64,000 bases of DNA from Streptomyces sp. 35G-GA-8 (GCF_023534745.1 NZ_JAMHJQ010000017.1:1-64000), one strand, 5' to 3'; numbered from the stretch's first letter, positions 23,909 to 33,059 are shown. Notes: a model not told the origin generated them from the sequence alone. Program-made: numbers and translations.

Positions 23909-26827
23909 ATGACAGATCGCCTGTACAACCTCCACGGCGACGTCCTCGCCGCCATGCGACGCGGCCCCAAGCCCTTCGCCAAGCTCGCGTTTGCGCTCGC
24001 TGAAGCTGACGAACCGGACGACACGGATCTGTCCGCCTTCGAGAAGCGAATCGCCGTGGCGGGACCCGGCGATGAACTGGCCGCACTGTGGCACCGCACC
24101 CTGACCTCTTGGGATTTCGCGGCGGAAGCCAGTTGGTCCGCCGCCCCCGCCCGGAGTGACGCCCGCCGTGCGGACACATACAACCGGCTGGGTTTCGACA
24201 CTGGCCTGCGCGAAGCGCTCGACCTCCTGGTTCCAGTCTTCAAGGAGCCCGGCATGACCGTCATCAGCGAGGAGTTCGAGCACTGGTATTCACGCGACGC
24301 GGCAGCCGCACGCTCCTTCTACTGGGGCTCGTACGAACAGCTACTTCGCCGGAAGGGGTGGTCCGACGCCTCGATCTCCAGTCTCGACGAAGCCAGTCAC
24401 AGCGTCGTCGAGCGGCTCTCCGACCCGACGCGCACGGAGGCATACGGGGCGCGCGGTCTGGTGGTCGGCTATGTGCAGTCTGGTAAGACCGCCAACTTCA
24501 CCGGTGTCGCGGCAAAGGCGATCGACGCGGGATACCGTCTGGTCATCGTTCTCGGAGGCACACTTAACCTGCTCCGGGGGCAGACACAGCGCCGTCTCGA
24601 TATGGAGTTGATCGGACGAGAGAACATCCTGCGCGGCGCCGAGCCGGACGCCCCCGATGCTCTGGCCGGTATCGACTACCAGGATGACGAGGACTGGCCC
24701 ACGGAGTTCGTCTCCCACGGCGTGCGCCCGTTCAACATTGAACGGCTCACCACCAGGGAGAACGACTACCGCAGTCTCATGCAAGGAATTCGCGCGTTGG
24801 AGATCGAGAAGCGCGAGCCTCATCTCCCCCTGTACGTTCCTGAAAACCTGCACCGGGCAGCCGCACGGTTCATGGTCGTAAAGAAGAACAAGTCCGTTCT
24901 TGAGGACCTGGTGGGTGACCTCAAGAAGATCGGGCCGATCCTGCGCGAGATCCCCACCCTGATCATCGATGACGAGTCTGACCAGGCATCCGTGAACACA
25001 TCAGATCCGAAGAAATGGGAGTCAGGCAAGACAAACCGCACCACGATCAATGGACTGATCTCCCAGCTACTGGGCCTCCTTCCGCGCGCCCAGTACGTCG
25101 GTTACACCGCGACCCCGTTCGCGAACGTTTTCATCGACCCCAGCGACGCGGAGGACATCTTCCCCCGCGACTTCCTGATCTCCCTCCCGCGCCCGACGGG
25201 CTATATGGGCGTCCAGGATTTTCATGATCTGGGCACCGCCGGGAGCAACGCCGAGGCCTCGCATGTGCGCGGTATTTACGAGGACACCGGTGACCGGCTG
25301 CAAGAAGCAATGGATGCCTTCCTGCTGGCTGGCGCCCTCAAGCTCTATCGAGCGGACCAGAATATCCCGGATAGCCCGTTTCGCCATCACACGATGCTGG
25401 TCCACGAGTCGGTCAAGGTGGCTGAGCACGCACAGCTGGCATCGCGCGTCCAGTCCATGTGGGCCCAGGCCGGCTATACCGGCACACAAGGCCACGCCCG
25501 CCTGGAGTCACTCCTCAAGAACGACTACCAGAGTTACGTGGACAAAGATTTACCGATGCCCGATTCCTACACCGAGCTGAGACCATATGTCTCCCGCGCA
25601 CGCCAGTTGATCGGCTCCAGCGGCGGCCCGGTCATCGTCGTCAATGGCGACACGGACAGCGACTTCTCAAAGAATGGTCTGGACTTCGACCGAACTCCCA
25701 ACGTCTGGAAGATCCTGATCGGCGGAACCAAACTGTCCCGCGGATTCACTGTCGAAGGTCTGACCATCACGTACTACCGCCGTACCACGAGGCAGGCCGA
25801 CACTCTCATGCAGATGGGCCGCTGGTTCGGCTTCCGTCCCGGATACCGCGACCTGGTCCGCCTCTATATCGGCCGCGAGGAGTCCCTGGCGAAGACCAGG
25901 ACAGTCGACCTCTACGAGGCGTTCGAAGCGATCTGCAGGGATGAGGAGGCCTTCCGCTCACAGCTTGCCCAGTACGCCAAACCGATCGATGGCAAGCCGC
26001 AGGTAACGCCAGCCCAGATCCCACCGCTTGTGTCTCAGCACCTGCCATGGCTCAAGCCAAGTGGCCGGAACAAAATGCTCAACGCTGAGCTGGTGGAGAT
26101 CCGGTCCCCTGGCCAGTGGGTCGAACCAACGGCCTATCCGACCAGTACCGACATCCTGCGCCGCAACACTGAGATCTGGCTGCCCGCCCTGAACGCACTC
26201 AGCACGGACACGGCGGCATTCGTGACTCTCGCGGAGGGCGACCGAGGCGACTACACCCGGTACGCGGCGAAAACCGCCGTCCTCGGCCACGCGCAGTTGA
26301 TCAGCATCATGAGCAGCCTGTCCTGGGCCCGGCCAGACCTTTTCGCTCCCCACCTCAATTACCTCAAGGACACCAGCGGGGCAGGCTGCGCTACAGACGA
26401 CTGGACACTGATCCTGCCCCAGACCTCGGGGCGCTCAACCGTCGCTTGCAGCGTCCTGGGTTCACAGCCGCTCACATTGGCGCTGCGCAGACGCAATGCC
26501 CGCGGGGTGTTCAACCGCATCTCCGGACTGGCCCACCGGCAATCCGCGGAGCGCATCGCTGGTCTGCGACCGCTCACCGACGACGACCCGTTCGCCACGC
26601 GACTCCATCAGCCGCGGCGCGGAGCCGTCCTCCTGTACCTGGTGGCAGACCCTGAATTCGGCGCTCCTGCCGAACTCGTCACGGGGGGCCAAGCCGATCC
26701 GGCCAAGATCGTAATGGCGGCGGCGTTCATCCCGGCCACCGACCCGACGGCCAGACCGACACCCTTGGTCTGCTTCCGTACTATCGATTCAGCCTACGAG
26801 GGTAAGGCGATCGTCGAAGTCACGTGA
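23909..26827 (+). CDS. Z1-domain ATPase (DEAD-Z1 motor-like)
   Basis: The 972-residue protein has an SF2-like ATPase core with Walker A VGYVQSGKTANF (Lys193), a Walker B-like IIDDESDQ (353-360) and YVGYTATPFANVF (from residue 396, like helicase motif III TATP). The Z1 region follows with WKILIGGTKLSRGFTVEGLT and TLMQMGRWFGFR near residues 600-650. In the restriction enzyme CglI, a DEAD-Z1 subunit is an ATP-driven motor partnered with a nuclease. By analogy this protein would drive the NaeI-like nuclease encoded 45 bp downstream, with the GHKL ATPase as a further partner. That complex is inference. Confidence 0.88.
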   Translation: MTDRLYNLHGDVLAAMRRGPKPFAKLAFALAEADEPDDTDLSAFEKRIAVAGPGDELAALWHRTLTSWDFAAEASWSAAPARSDARRADTYNRLGFDTGLREALDLLVPVFKEPGMTVISEEFEHWYSRDAAAARSFYWGSYEQLLRRKGWSDASISSLDEASHSVVERLSDPTRTEAYGARGLVVGYVQSGKTANFTGVAAKAIDAGYRLVIVLGGTLNLLRGQTQRRLDMELIGRENILRGAEPDAPDALAGIDYQDDEDWPTEFVSHGVRPFNIERLTTRENDYRSLMQGIRALEIEKREPHLPLYVPENLHRAAARFMVVKKNKSVLEDLVGDLKKIGPILREIPTLIIDDESDQASVNTSDPKKWESGKTNRTTINGLISQLLGLLPRAQYVGYTATPFANVFIDPSDAEDIFPRDFLISLPRPTGYMGVQDFHDLGTAGSNAEASHVRGIYEDTGDRLQEAMDAFLLAGALKLYRADQNIPDSPFRHHTMLVHESVKVAEHAQLASRVQSMWAQAGYTGTQGHARLESLLKNDYQSYVDKDLPMPDSYTELRPYVSRARQLIGSSGGPVIVVNGDTDSDFSKNGLDFDRTPNVWKILIGGTKLSRGFTVEGLTITYYRRTTRQADTLMQMGRWFGFRPGYRDLVRLYIGREESLAKTRTVDLYEAFEAICRDEEAFRSQLAQYAKPIDGKPQVTPAQIPPLVSQHLPWLKPSGRNKMLNAELVEIRSPGQWVEPTAYPTSTDILRRNTEIWLPALNALSTDTAAFVTLAEGDRGDYTRYAAKTAVLGHAQLISIMSSLSWARPDLFAPHLNYLKDTSGAGCATDDWTLILPQTSGRSTVACSVLGSQPLTLALRRRNARGVFNRISGLAHRQSAERIAGLRPLTDDDPFATRLHQPRRGAVLLYLVADPEFGAPAELVTGGQADPAKIVMAAAFIPATDPTARPTPLVCFRTIDSAYEGKAIVEVT

Positions 26828-26872
26828 CACCGCCCGAAACACAGCAATGCGGAGCAGGAGCAGAGTTCGATC

Positions 26873-27775
26873 ATGGCACAGCTCATCCTCCAACAACTCG
26901 GGGAGACCTGCACCAATACTGACAAAGGGGAGCATTTTCTGCTCAGACCGGAGGATGACGCAGAGCTGCAGGGCGTTCTGAGCTGGTTCAGTGGCCAGCC
27001 CGTGGGAGAGATGTATACGGAAGCGATCCGCAATGCGATCGATTACGTTCTCGACGGTGGAAGAACAGGCCGGTTCGACTTGATGTCATCCGATGTGCAC
27101 CCCGGCGAGCGTGCATCAGTCGGCGCGAAACTTGAATACGAAGTCCTGCGGATATTCAACCTGCCCAAGGCCAAACCACTGGATACGCTGATCGCCAGCG
27201 TTCCCGTGGACATCAAGGCAACAGTTGGCAGCAACTGGGCCATTCCCACTGAAGCACAATGTCAGTTGTGCATCTGCACCCAGATACAGCTCAAGAAGAA
27301 CCGGCATCGTTCCTGGCTCGTCCGCGCTCACCGTTCCTGGCTGTACCGAGGCAAGGGGAACAAGGACGGAAAACGCGGACTAGCGGTCCACGCACGCGAC
27401 TACTGGAGCGTGCCCCTTTACAACTGGACCAGCTTGCCTGTTAACCCGCTGCGCTTCCTTACCGAGGACCAGGCCGCGCAGGTGCTGGCGAAGAAGCCCG
27501 GACAAGTAAAGCGTCTGTTGATGATGTTCCGTTTCCTTGAAGGACGGATCATCCCGCGGAACGTGATCCTCACTGTAGGAGCGGGAAATGACGATCCGAT
27601 GCGCCGGGCCCGGCAAGTGCGGGACGCCGCCGCACAGGAGGGGCTGACTGTGCTGTGCGGCGACTGGATAGAGTCCCGCGACGCCGCCGCAGCGCGCGGT
27701 ATTTCGCTCCGTGCTGGGGAGTGGATTGCGCTGCCTCATACTGTTAATGGGGAAGGTGTGAACGCGAGTGACTGA
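26873..27775 (+). CDS. NaeI-family type II restriction endonuclease
   Basis: The 300-residue protein matches NaeI in layout and size. RTGRFDL precedes the active-site region with Glu88 (GAKLEYE), Asp104 (KPLD) and Asp113-x-Lys115 (VDIKA). The Glu-16-Asp-9-Asp-x-Lys spacing is identical to NaeI Glu70, Asp86, Asp95 and Lys97. NaeI cuts GCCGGC and needs a second copy as effector, bound by its C-terminal domain. The C-terminal 130 residues here should be the equivalent domain. Specificity is not proven by sequence. It overlaps vsr by 8 bp and follows the Z1 gene closely, so nuclease, motor and repair enzyme share one transcript. Confidence 0.85.
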   Translation: MAQLILQQLGETCTNTDKGEHFLLRPEDDAELQGVLSWFSGQPVGEMYTEAIRNAIDYVLDGGRTGRFDLMSSDVHPGERASVGAKLEYEVLRIFNLPKAKPLDTLIASVPVDIKATVGSNWAIPTEAQCQLCICTQIQLKKNRHRSWLVRAHRSWLYRGKGNKDGKRGLAVHARDYWSVPLYNWTSLPVNPLRFLTEDQAAQVLAKKPGQVKRLLMMFRFLEGRIIPRNVILTVGAGNDDPMRRARQVRDAAAQEGLTVLCGDWIESRDAAAARGISLRAGEWIALPHTVNGEGVNASD

Positions 27776-28226
27776 GCCAGCGACGTGGACCCCGCCCGAC
27801 GGGTCATGGGCGTCTTCCGCCGCCCGCCGCCGGAATATGCAGGCGATCCGCAGCCGGGACACGAAACCCGAGCGATTGATCCGGCGACTCGTTCATGCGA
27901 ACGGTCTGCGTTACCGAGTCGCTGCGAGGCCCCTGCCGGATCTTCGCCGGACGGCAGACATGGTTTTCCGTCCGGCGAAGGTTGCTGTGTTCATCGACGG
28001 CTGCTACTGGCATGGCTGCCCCGAACACTACGTACCGCCCAGGACCAACTCGGGCTACTGGTCAGACAAGGTCGCACGAAATATCGCTCGTGATCGCGAT
28101 ACCGACCAACGGCTCAACGACGCGGGCTGGCTGGTGATCCGCTTCTGGGAACATCAGAGCTCAGACGCCTGCGCCCTGACGATCGTCGAGGCTGTACGGA
28201 AGCGCCGACACGACCTGCTCGGGTAG
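27768..28226 (+). CDS. vsr: Very short patch repair endonuclease
   Basis: The 152-residue protein has the full Vsr signature: RNMQAIRSRDTKPE at the N-terminus, the catalytic Asp region TADMVF, AVFIDGCYWHGCPEH and NSGYWSDKVARNIARD. Vsr nicks 5' of T in T:G mismatches formed by deamination of 5-methylcytosine, preventing C-to-T loss at methylated sites. Its presence agrees with a C5-cytosine methyltransferase encoded opposite. The start is GTG inside the end of the nuclease gene (8-bp overlap). Its last 66 bp overlap the last 66 bp of the convergent methyltransferase gene. Confidence 0.93.
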   Translation: MTEPATWTPPDGSWASSAARRRNMQAIRSRDTKPERLIRRLVHANGLRYRVAARPLPDLRRTADMVFRPAKVAVFIDGCYWHGCPEHYVPPRTNSGYWSDKVARNIARDRDTDQRLNDAGWLVIRFWEHQSSDACALTIVEAVRKRRHDLLG

Positions 28227-29462
28227 CGCATCCCTTAGCTTGGCCTTCGCCAGCTCATCCCGTTCATGGGCAGTTCGCAGCACCTTAGCGATCGCGTGAC
28301 CCACGGCACTCGCGACCGGCGGCGGAAAAGCATTCCCTACCTGCCGGTACTGGGCTGTCTTTCCGCCACTGAACTTCCAGTCAGCAGGGAAACCCTGAAT
28401 AATCGCCGCTTGCTCGACTGTGAGCATCGGCCCACCTGGACCAAGAAGATCCCGCTGGTGGCTCTTCTTTTTCTCACAGTCTCCGATGCTATTGGCTACG
28501 CCCAGGCCAGAAACGCCCAACTGCCCCCAGGCAGCCTTAGCCCGGCTTGGCCCGAGGTCAGCTCCACCATGCTTCTTTGAGCCTCCAACCAAGGTCGGTG
28601 CAATACCTCCATCCTTCCTCATCGCCGCGTTCGACGCATCAGTTTTCCATTTATCAAGGCGGCGTTTTGCTTGCTCTGCCATCTCGCCACCCATCTCCAA
28701 GTACGGCTTATACCTTTCCTCCATTGAATCTTTAAGTGCATCGAATACGCTCTGCGGCTCAGCGAGATCGCCAGTGGGCCACTGAAACTCAAGATCCCCT
28801 AGAACGTCCCTACGGATAGCGACGAGCACGGCCCGTGGACGCAGTTGAGGAACTCCAAATCTGCTGGCTTCCAGCACATCCCATTCACACACCTTATATC
28901 CGAGACCCCGGAAGAGTTCCTCCACGCCATCCTCCGGCCTCTTGGCCAATCCACCCTGGAGCCGCGCCTCAATATATGTCCGATAGTCTTCAAATTTTGC
29001 ATCTTTGATACCCCGAACGTTTTCAATCATCACCGCCCTTGGGTATAGCTCCTCCACAAGTTCCAGCATCCGGGGAAACAGGTCACGTTCATCATCCTTC
29101 CCGAGCTGTTTACCGGCATGCGAAAAGGGAGGGCACGGGACTCCGCCTGCAAGCAAGTCCAGATCCCCTCTCCCGAGCGGTCCTTTCAGGAATTTGACCG
29201 GCTTCGTCAAGCCAGCCTTGGGGTTATCTTCGTCCGGGAGTGGCCTAAATTCCTTGACATCATCAGAGATGATGTCGCAGTAATCTCGTTCCCAACTCCA
29301 CTCTTTCAGAATCTTGATATTGTTATCCAGAGTCTTCGCAGCGTGCTTATCGATCTCGACAAGGGCAAGATGCTTGAAACCCGCCTGATGGAGACCGATG
29401 GCTTGCCCACCGGCTCCCGCGCAAATCTCGATCGAGGTCAGCGTGTGATCGCTGGGGCCCAT
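28161..29462 (-). CDS. C5-cytosine DNA methyltransferase
   Basis: The 433-residue enzyme shows the C5-MTase motifs: I (EICAGAGGQAIGLHQAGF, SAM binding), IV (GGVPCPPFS, catalytic Cys110), VI (ENVRG, about 147-151), VIII (QLRPRAVLVA) and X (YRQVGNAFPPPVA). Motif IV reads PCP instead of the common PCQ, a variation seen in some families. The target recognition domain lies between about 265 and 365. The ATG at 29462 has GGAGGAG upstream. It should protect host DNA from the NaeI-like nuclease. The gene is visibly richer in A/T than the flanking chromosome, consistent with transfer. Confidence 0.93.
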   Translation of the reverse strand: MGPSDHTLTSIEICAGAGGQAIGLHQAGFKHLALVEIDKHAAKTLDNNIKILKEWSWERDYCDIISDDVKEFRPLPDEDNPKAGLTKPVKFLKGPLGRGDLDLLAGGVPCPPFSHAGKQLGKDDERDLFPRMLELVEELYPRAVMIENVRGIKDAKFEDYRTYIEARLQGGLAKRPEDGVEELFRGLGYKVCEWDVLEASRFGVPQLRPRAVLVAIRRDVLGDLEFQWPTGDLAEPQSVFDALKDSMEERYKPYLEMGGEMAEQAKRRLDKWKTDASNAAMRKDGGIAPTLVGGSKKHGGADLGPSRAKAAWGQLGVSGLGVANSIGDCEKKKSHQRDLLGPGGPMLTVEQAAIIQGFPADWKFSGGKTAQYRQVGNAFPPPVASAVGHAIAKVLRTAHERDELAKAKLRDALPEQVVSALPYSLDDRQGAGV

Positions 29463-29541
29463 CGACTCCTCCTGGTGTGGCTGGTGCAGACACGCAAGTG
29501 TCGCACCTATCACAGACAGGACTCACGATGCTCGGCCTACC

Positions 29542-29763
29542 TCACGTGACTCTCCAGCTCTCCGGGAGTTCTCGCAGCAGACGTCGGCGCCCCCAGAGAA
29601 CCTTCCGCTCAGCACGGACCAGGGCGTCCGTGATCCACCCAGCACCGATCCGCATGACCACCCACTCGTGACGCGTGGGGGTCGATCTGTAGACGGGCAG
29701 GGGCCGGGCGTCAGCTACGCGTACCCAGGGGCGTAAGCGAAGAGAGCCCGCCACAGGGCTCAT
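29542..29763 (-). CDS. Possible small protein between helicase and methyltransferase genes
   Basis: This open frame of 73 codons lies in the 352-bp gap between the helicase stop and the methyltransferase start, on the same strand. The product is basic (many Arg) and predicted soluble. I recognise no family. The ribosome-binding site is weak and a GTG nine bases earlier is an alternative start. It may be a small controller of the methyltransferase or merely an untranslated leader. Confidence 0.4.
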   Translation of the reverse strand: MSPVAGSLRLRPWVRVADARPLPVYRSTPTRHEWVVMRIGAGWITDALVRAERKVLWGRRRLLRELPESWRVT

Positions 29764-29814
29764 GTCCGCCACACGGAGATGCGACAGCGATCGCGCCGCC
29801 GCATGGCGGGACCG

Positions 29815-31647
29815 TCACCGAGCGGCGATTCCATCGACGTGCCTCAGCAGCGCGCGGACATCAGCCATATCCATACCTGCCGCGGCGGACGGCTCTTCCT
29901 CAAGGTCCGCCAGTTGCTGCACAGACGGATCGTCCAGGATCCGGCCCATGAATTCGAGCTTCTCCTCAAGCCTCAGCGCGACGACTTCGTCGATGGTGCC
30001 CTCGGCAGCCAAGACCGTGACCCGCGTCTCGGTGCCAGGTGCCAGACCCAGTCGGTGGATACGGTCCAAACTCTGAAGGAAACGGCCAGCCATGAAGTCC
30101 CGGTCCACATAGACGGCGTCATGACACACATGGTGCAGACTGATGCCTTCGCCCAGGGTGGCCGGATTGGACAGGAGTACATGGCAGTCCGGATCTTCCC
30201 GGAACCGACGGATCTGTTCTTCACGGTCGGGCGTACCCCCGTGGACCACAGCCGGTTGATAGGCCGCGAACATACGCTCCATCGTGGTGAGGCTGCGGAC
30301 AAAGGTCGTCCAGACCAGGGTCTTACGGCCCGCTGCGGCGTTCTCCCCGACGATCTTCAATGCTTCCTTGTACTTCGGCGAGAGTTCGTGTTGCGGAAGG
30401 CTCCGCATAAGGGAGTACAGCGACTCGTTCTCCGGCACATCCAGCGGCGGTACCTGATACGTCAGAGGTTCATACCGGCTTCCCCCCTCGGCCAGCAGAG
30501 CGGGGCTGGTGGCCGCCATAAGCAAACGCAGCATCGCCTTGCCAAGGGCATCGAAATCCTCGCGCGAAGCTTCGGCGCGGGCCGTGAAGCGGCCCACGAG
30601 AGCGTCGTATACCTCGCGATGCAGCTCAGGCATCTTCAGATACCTGATGCGCGTCTCAAAGGGCGGCAGGCCCAGCTCACTCTTGGTCGTACGGGTGAAG
30701 AGCGGCCGCAGCACGGAACTGGCGTACGCGAGGTCTCCGCCGTCAACCGCCTGCGTCACAACACGGCGTCCGTGCCCGGGCCACACGAAGGACAGCAGGT
30801 TCTCCAAGTCGCGGGCGCCGTTGGGCGCTGGTGTACCCGTAAGGATCAGCCGACGCCGGCTCAGTGGCCCAAGTGCCATGCAGGCACTCCCGTAGATACC
30901 TCGCGCGCCGAGCTTCATCCGGTGGGCTTCGTCAAGGATGACCATCGACGGCACCGCGCGCAGCCAGGAAGCGAGCGCGGCGAGCGACTTGTCCAGCCGC
31001 TCGTAATTCACGATCAGAACTTCAGCCCTGGGATCGGGACTCTTCCCCATTACCGCGGTCAGAGGCGGCCGCTTAAAACAGTGCCGAATCTCGAAGAGCC
31101 AGGATTCATAAGCGGACTTAGGGCTGACGACAAGCAATCGCCGGACATCTCCGCGCTCCCGCATCGCCGCGTAAACGGCAAGGCCAACCCGGGTTTTACC
31201 CGCCCCCGGGACGCTGAAATTCGCTCCGTGCTGCAAGGAGAGCAACCGCGCGACGTCACGCCGCTGGAAGTCAGTGAGGTCCGCGCACCAGTCCGTCCCG
31301 AGTACCTCACGGACAGCGCTGTCATCCAGGACGGCAGTGCCGCCAGGTTCCCGCTGAAGCTGCCGCTCGGCCTGGTCCGCGTCATCGAGCACGCTGCCAA
31401 CCAGCGCGAGGAGTTCGTCTTCCCAGTGGACAGAGTCCGGGTACGGCCAGTCAGCAAGAACATCAATGCCTACCAGGAAGTCGTCAAGGGACACCTCCAG
31501 GGTGGTTGGGCCGCGCTGGCCGCCGACGGGAAAGCGGGCGGCCAGGCGGGTCAGCTCCATACGGAACGGCTCGTCCGCACGCAGTACTGCCTTGGTGCGC
31601 GACACATCGAACGCGATTCGCAGAGACGGTTCTGCCGACTGCGTCAC
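29815..31647 (-). CDS. SNF2-type DEAD/DEAH helicase of the defence island
   Basis: The 610-residue protein has an N-terminal region without motifs (about 1-115), then an SF2 core. This includes Q-like LTDFQRRDVARLL, Walker A SVPGAGKT (Lys151), VILDEAH (DEAH 239-242), LTGTPAPN (motif III), LLSNPATLGEGISL (motif V) and LQSLDRIHRLG (motif VI). This is the SNF2/RapA arrangement of double-stranded DNA translocases. The GTG start at 31647 gives a 4-bp GTGA overlap with the ParB-like gene, which decides it over an upstream frame. It probably moves on DNA for the ParB/HNH-like partners. Confidence 0.9.
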   Translation of the reverse strand: MTQSAEPSLRIAFDVSRTKAVLRADEPFRMELTRLAARFPVGGQRGPTTLEVSLDDFLVGIDVLADWPYPDSVHWEDELLALVGSVLDDADQAERQLQREPGGTAVLDDSAVREVLGTDWCADLTDFQRRDVARLLSLQHGANFSVPGAGKTRVGLAVYAAMRERGDVRRLLVVSPKSAYESWLFEIRHCFKRPPLTAVMGKSPDPRAEVLIVNYERLDKSLAALASWLRAVPSMVILDEAHRMKLGARGIYGSACMALGPLSRRRLILTGTPAPNGARDLENLLSFVWPGHGRRVVTQAVDGGDLAYASSVLRPLFTRTTKSELGLPPFETRIRYLKMPELHREVYDALVGRFTARAEASREDFDALGKAMLRLLMAATSPALLAEGGSRYEPLTYQVPPLDVPENESLYSLMRSLPQHELSPKYKEALKIVGENAAAGRKTLVWTTFVRSLTTMERMFAAYQPAVVHGGTPDREEQIRRFREDPDCHVLLSNPATLGEGISLHHVCHDAVYVDRDFMAGRFLQSLDRIHRLGLAPGTETRVTVLAAEGTIDEVVALRLEEKLEFMGRILDDPSVQQLADLEEEPSAAAGMDMADVRALLRHVDGIAAR

Positions 31648-33059
31648 GACGCCTCCGGCCGGACAGCGTCGAGCAGCCACGCGACACCATCGCCAGGGAC
31701 TTCGATGCTCTGGGCTGCCGCGTGCGCGAGCTTGTCCAGGCTTGCCTTCAGCTTGACCACGGCCTCGTCAAAGGACTCCTCATCGAGGCTTCGTGACGCA
31801 CGGGCCAGGGCCATATCCGTGATGCACTGCTCGATGTCCTGGCAGGCATCGTGGAGACGGTCAGGCGCGGCCTGCTTCCGCTTACGCACCCGGGCGTCCT
31901 TGCCGGCCGGTTCAAGCGCCTCTTCAATGGCACGCTTCGCCTCCTGGAAAACAGCCGCGGCCCGCACGTGTTCCTCAGCGGAAACCGAACCGACGGCCCG
32001 TTCCACAGCCTTGGCCCTGAGGACCGCGTCCGTGAACGCCTTGGCCGCCGCAACATCCGGTACCGCTGTCTTCACCACCCGGTTCATGCCTGGGATCCTT
32101 CGCTCAGAGGTCTCAGCAGGTACGTCCTTGAGGGATTCCGGAAGCCGGTGGGCCAGGTAGCGGGTCCGGAACTCGGACTCGATGAGACGTACGTCGGTCT
32201 TGGAGAACTCCAGCACGATCGCAGCCAGCCGGCTCTCCTTGAGGAGCTCCGCCTTCTCCCTGTTGGTCTTGGCGGCCTTGCTGTAGGCACGATGGAGTTC
32301 GCGGAGCTTCTCCTGCGCGTCCTCGAAGTCCAGGAGCCGAAGCTGTGTCTGCCCTGCCTTGGACCGCTCCGTCAGATCCTGGAGACATGACAGGACCCAC
32401 AGGTCCTGTTCCGCCGTCGACGTCCGGATGCGGAACTCCTTGGCCACGTCCGCCAGCTGACGTCCTGCCGCCACCTCTTCCTCGATGGTTAGCAGCCGGT
32501 TGATGTATGAGTAAGGACGTCGCGTGTCATGCCTCAGCTGCAGCGAGAGCTCGACCGCGTTGATATCCGCCCACGTACAGAATTCGGGCAGCACCCCGAC
32601 CCGGATGTAGCTGACTCCCAACTCCCTTAGAGCTGCCGCTCTGGTATTGCCGTTGACAAGAATCCCATCGCGGGTAATGAGGCCGGGCTCATTCTGCCGG
32701 AATTCACGGAGACTCTCTTTGAGCTCGTCGAAGTCCTTGTCCCGCTTTGCCGGATCCGACGGTTCGGCCTGGAGCAGGTGCTCAAGGTATTCCTGGCTCT
32801 CATCCCTCCAGGGATCTGCGTGCAGGAGCCGGTCCTTTTCCGGATCCCAGCTGCGCTGGGCACGGACGCGGTGCGTTCCGGGGTTGTAGTAGAGCGACTC
32901 CACCGGCATATCAATGACCTGGACAACCAAGGGCTTCGTCCGCCACTCGACTGTCAGAGTCTCCTGGATACCCGCGCCGGCCGCGAGCTCCTTAAGGCGC
33001 TGTTCGACCGATTGCTGGTTCGCGGCGGCAAGCGGCGGCTTACCAAAGTCGATACTCAC
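31644..33059 (-). CDS. ParB-like nuclease-domain protein
   Basis: The 471-residue protein has a ParB/Srx-type domain with the motif LVNGNTRAAALRE (residues 135-147). In this superfamily that is the CTP- or ATP-binding and catalytic loop. An HTH-like helical region follows (LADVAKEFRIRTSTAEQDLWVL, about 205-225) and then a long helical, coiled C-terminus. It is not a chromosome-partition ParB: there is no ParA neighbour and the domain order differs. GAGGAG precedes the GTG start. It is translationally coupled to the SNF2 helicase gene. In a defence setting it may load on specific DNA and recruit the helicase. Confidence 0.82.
   Translation of the reverse strand: MSIDFGKPPLAAANQQSVEQRLKELAAGAGIQETLTVEWRTKPLVVQVIDMPVESLYYNPGTHRVRAQRSWDPEKDRLLHADPWRDESQEYLEHLLQAEPSDPAKRDKDFDELKESLREFRQNEPGLITRDGILVNGNTRAAALRELGVSYIRVGVLPEFCTWADINAVELSLQLRHDTRRPYSYINRLLTIEEEVAAGRQLADVAKEFRIRTSTAEQDLWVLSCLQDLTERSKAGQTQLRLLDFEDAQEKLRELHRAYSKAAKTNREKAELLKESRLAAIVLEFSKTDVRLIESEFRTRYLAHRLPESLKDVPAETSERRIPGMNRVVKTAVPDVAAAKAFTDAVLRAKAVERAVGSVSAEEHVRAAAVFQEAKRAIEEALEPAGKDARVRKRKQAAPDRLHDACQDIEQCITDMALARASRSLDEESFDEAVVKLKASLDKLAHAAAQSIEVPGDGVAWLLDAVRPEAS

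Noticed and set aside
22217-24283. 688-codon minus-strand frame opposite the GHKL and Z1 genes
   Set aside because: The GHKL motifs and SD-supported starts are on the plus strand. The reverse frame shows no motifs.
29779-32160. 793-codon plus-strand frame opposite the SNF2 and ParB-like genes
   Set aside because: Helicase and ParB motifs are all on the minus strand.
31644-33059. ParB-like gene as part of a chromosome or plasmid partition locus
   Set aside because: No parA neighbour or parS-like cluster was seen, and it is coupled to an SNF2 helicase.
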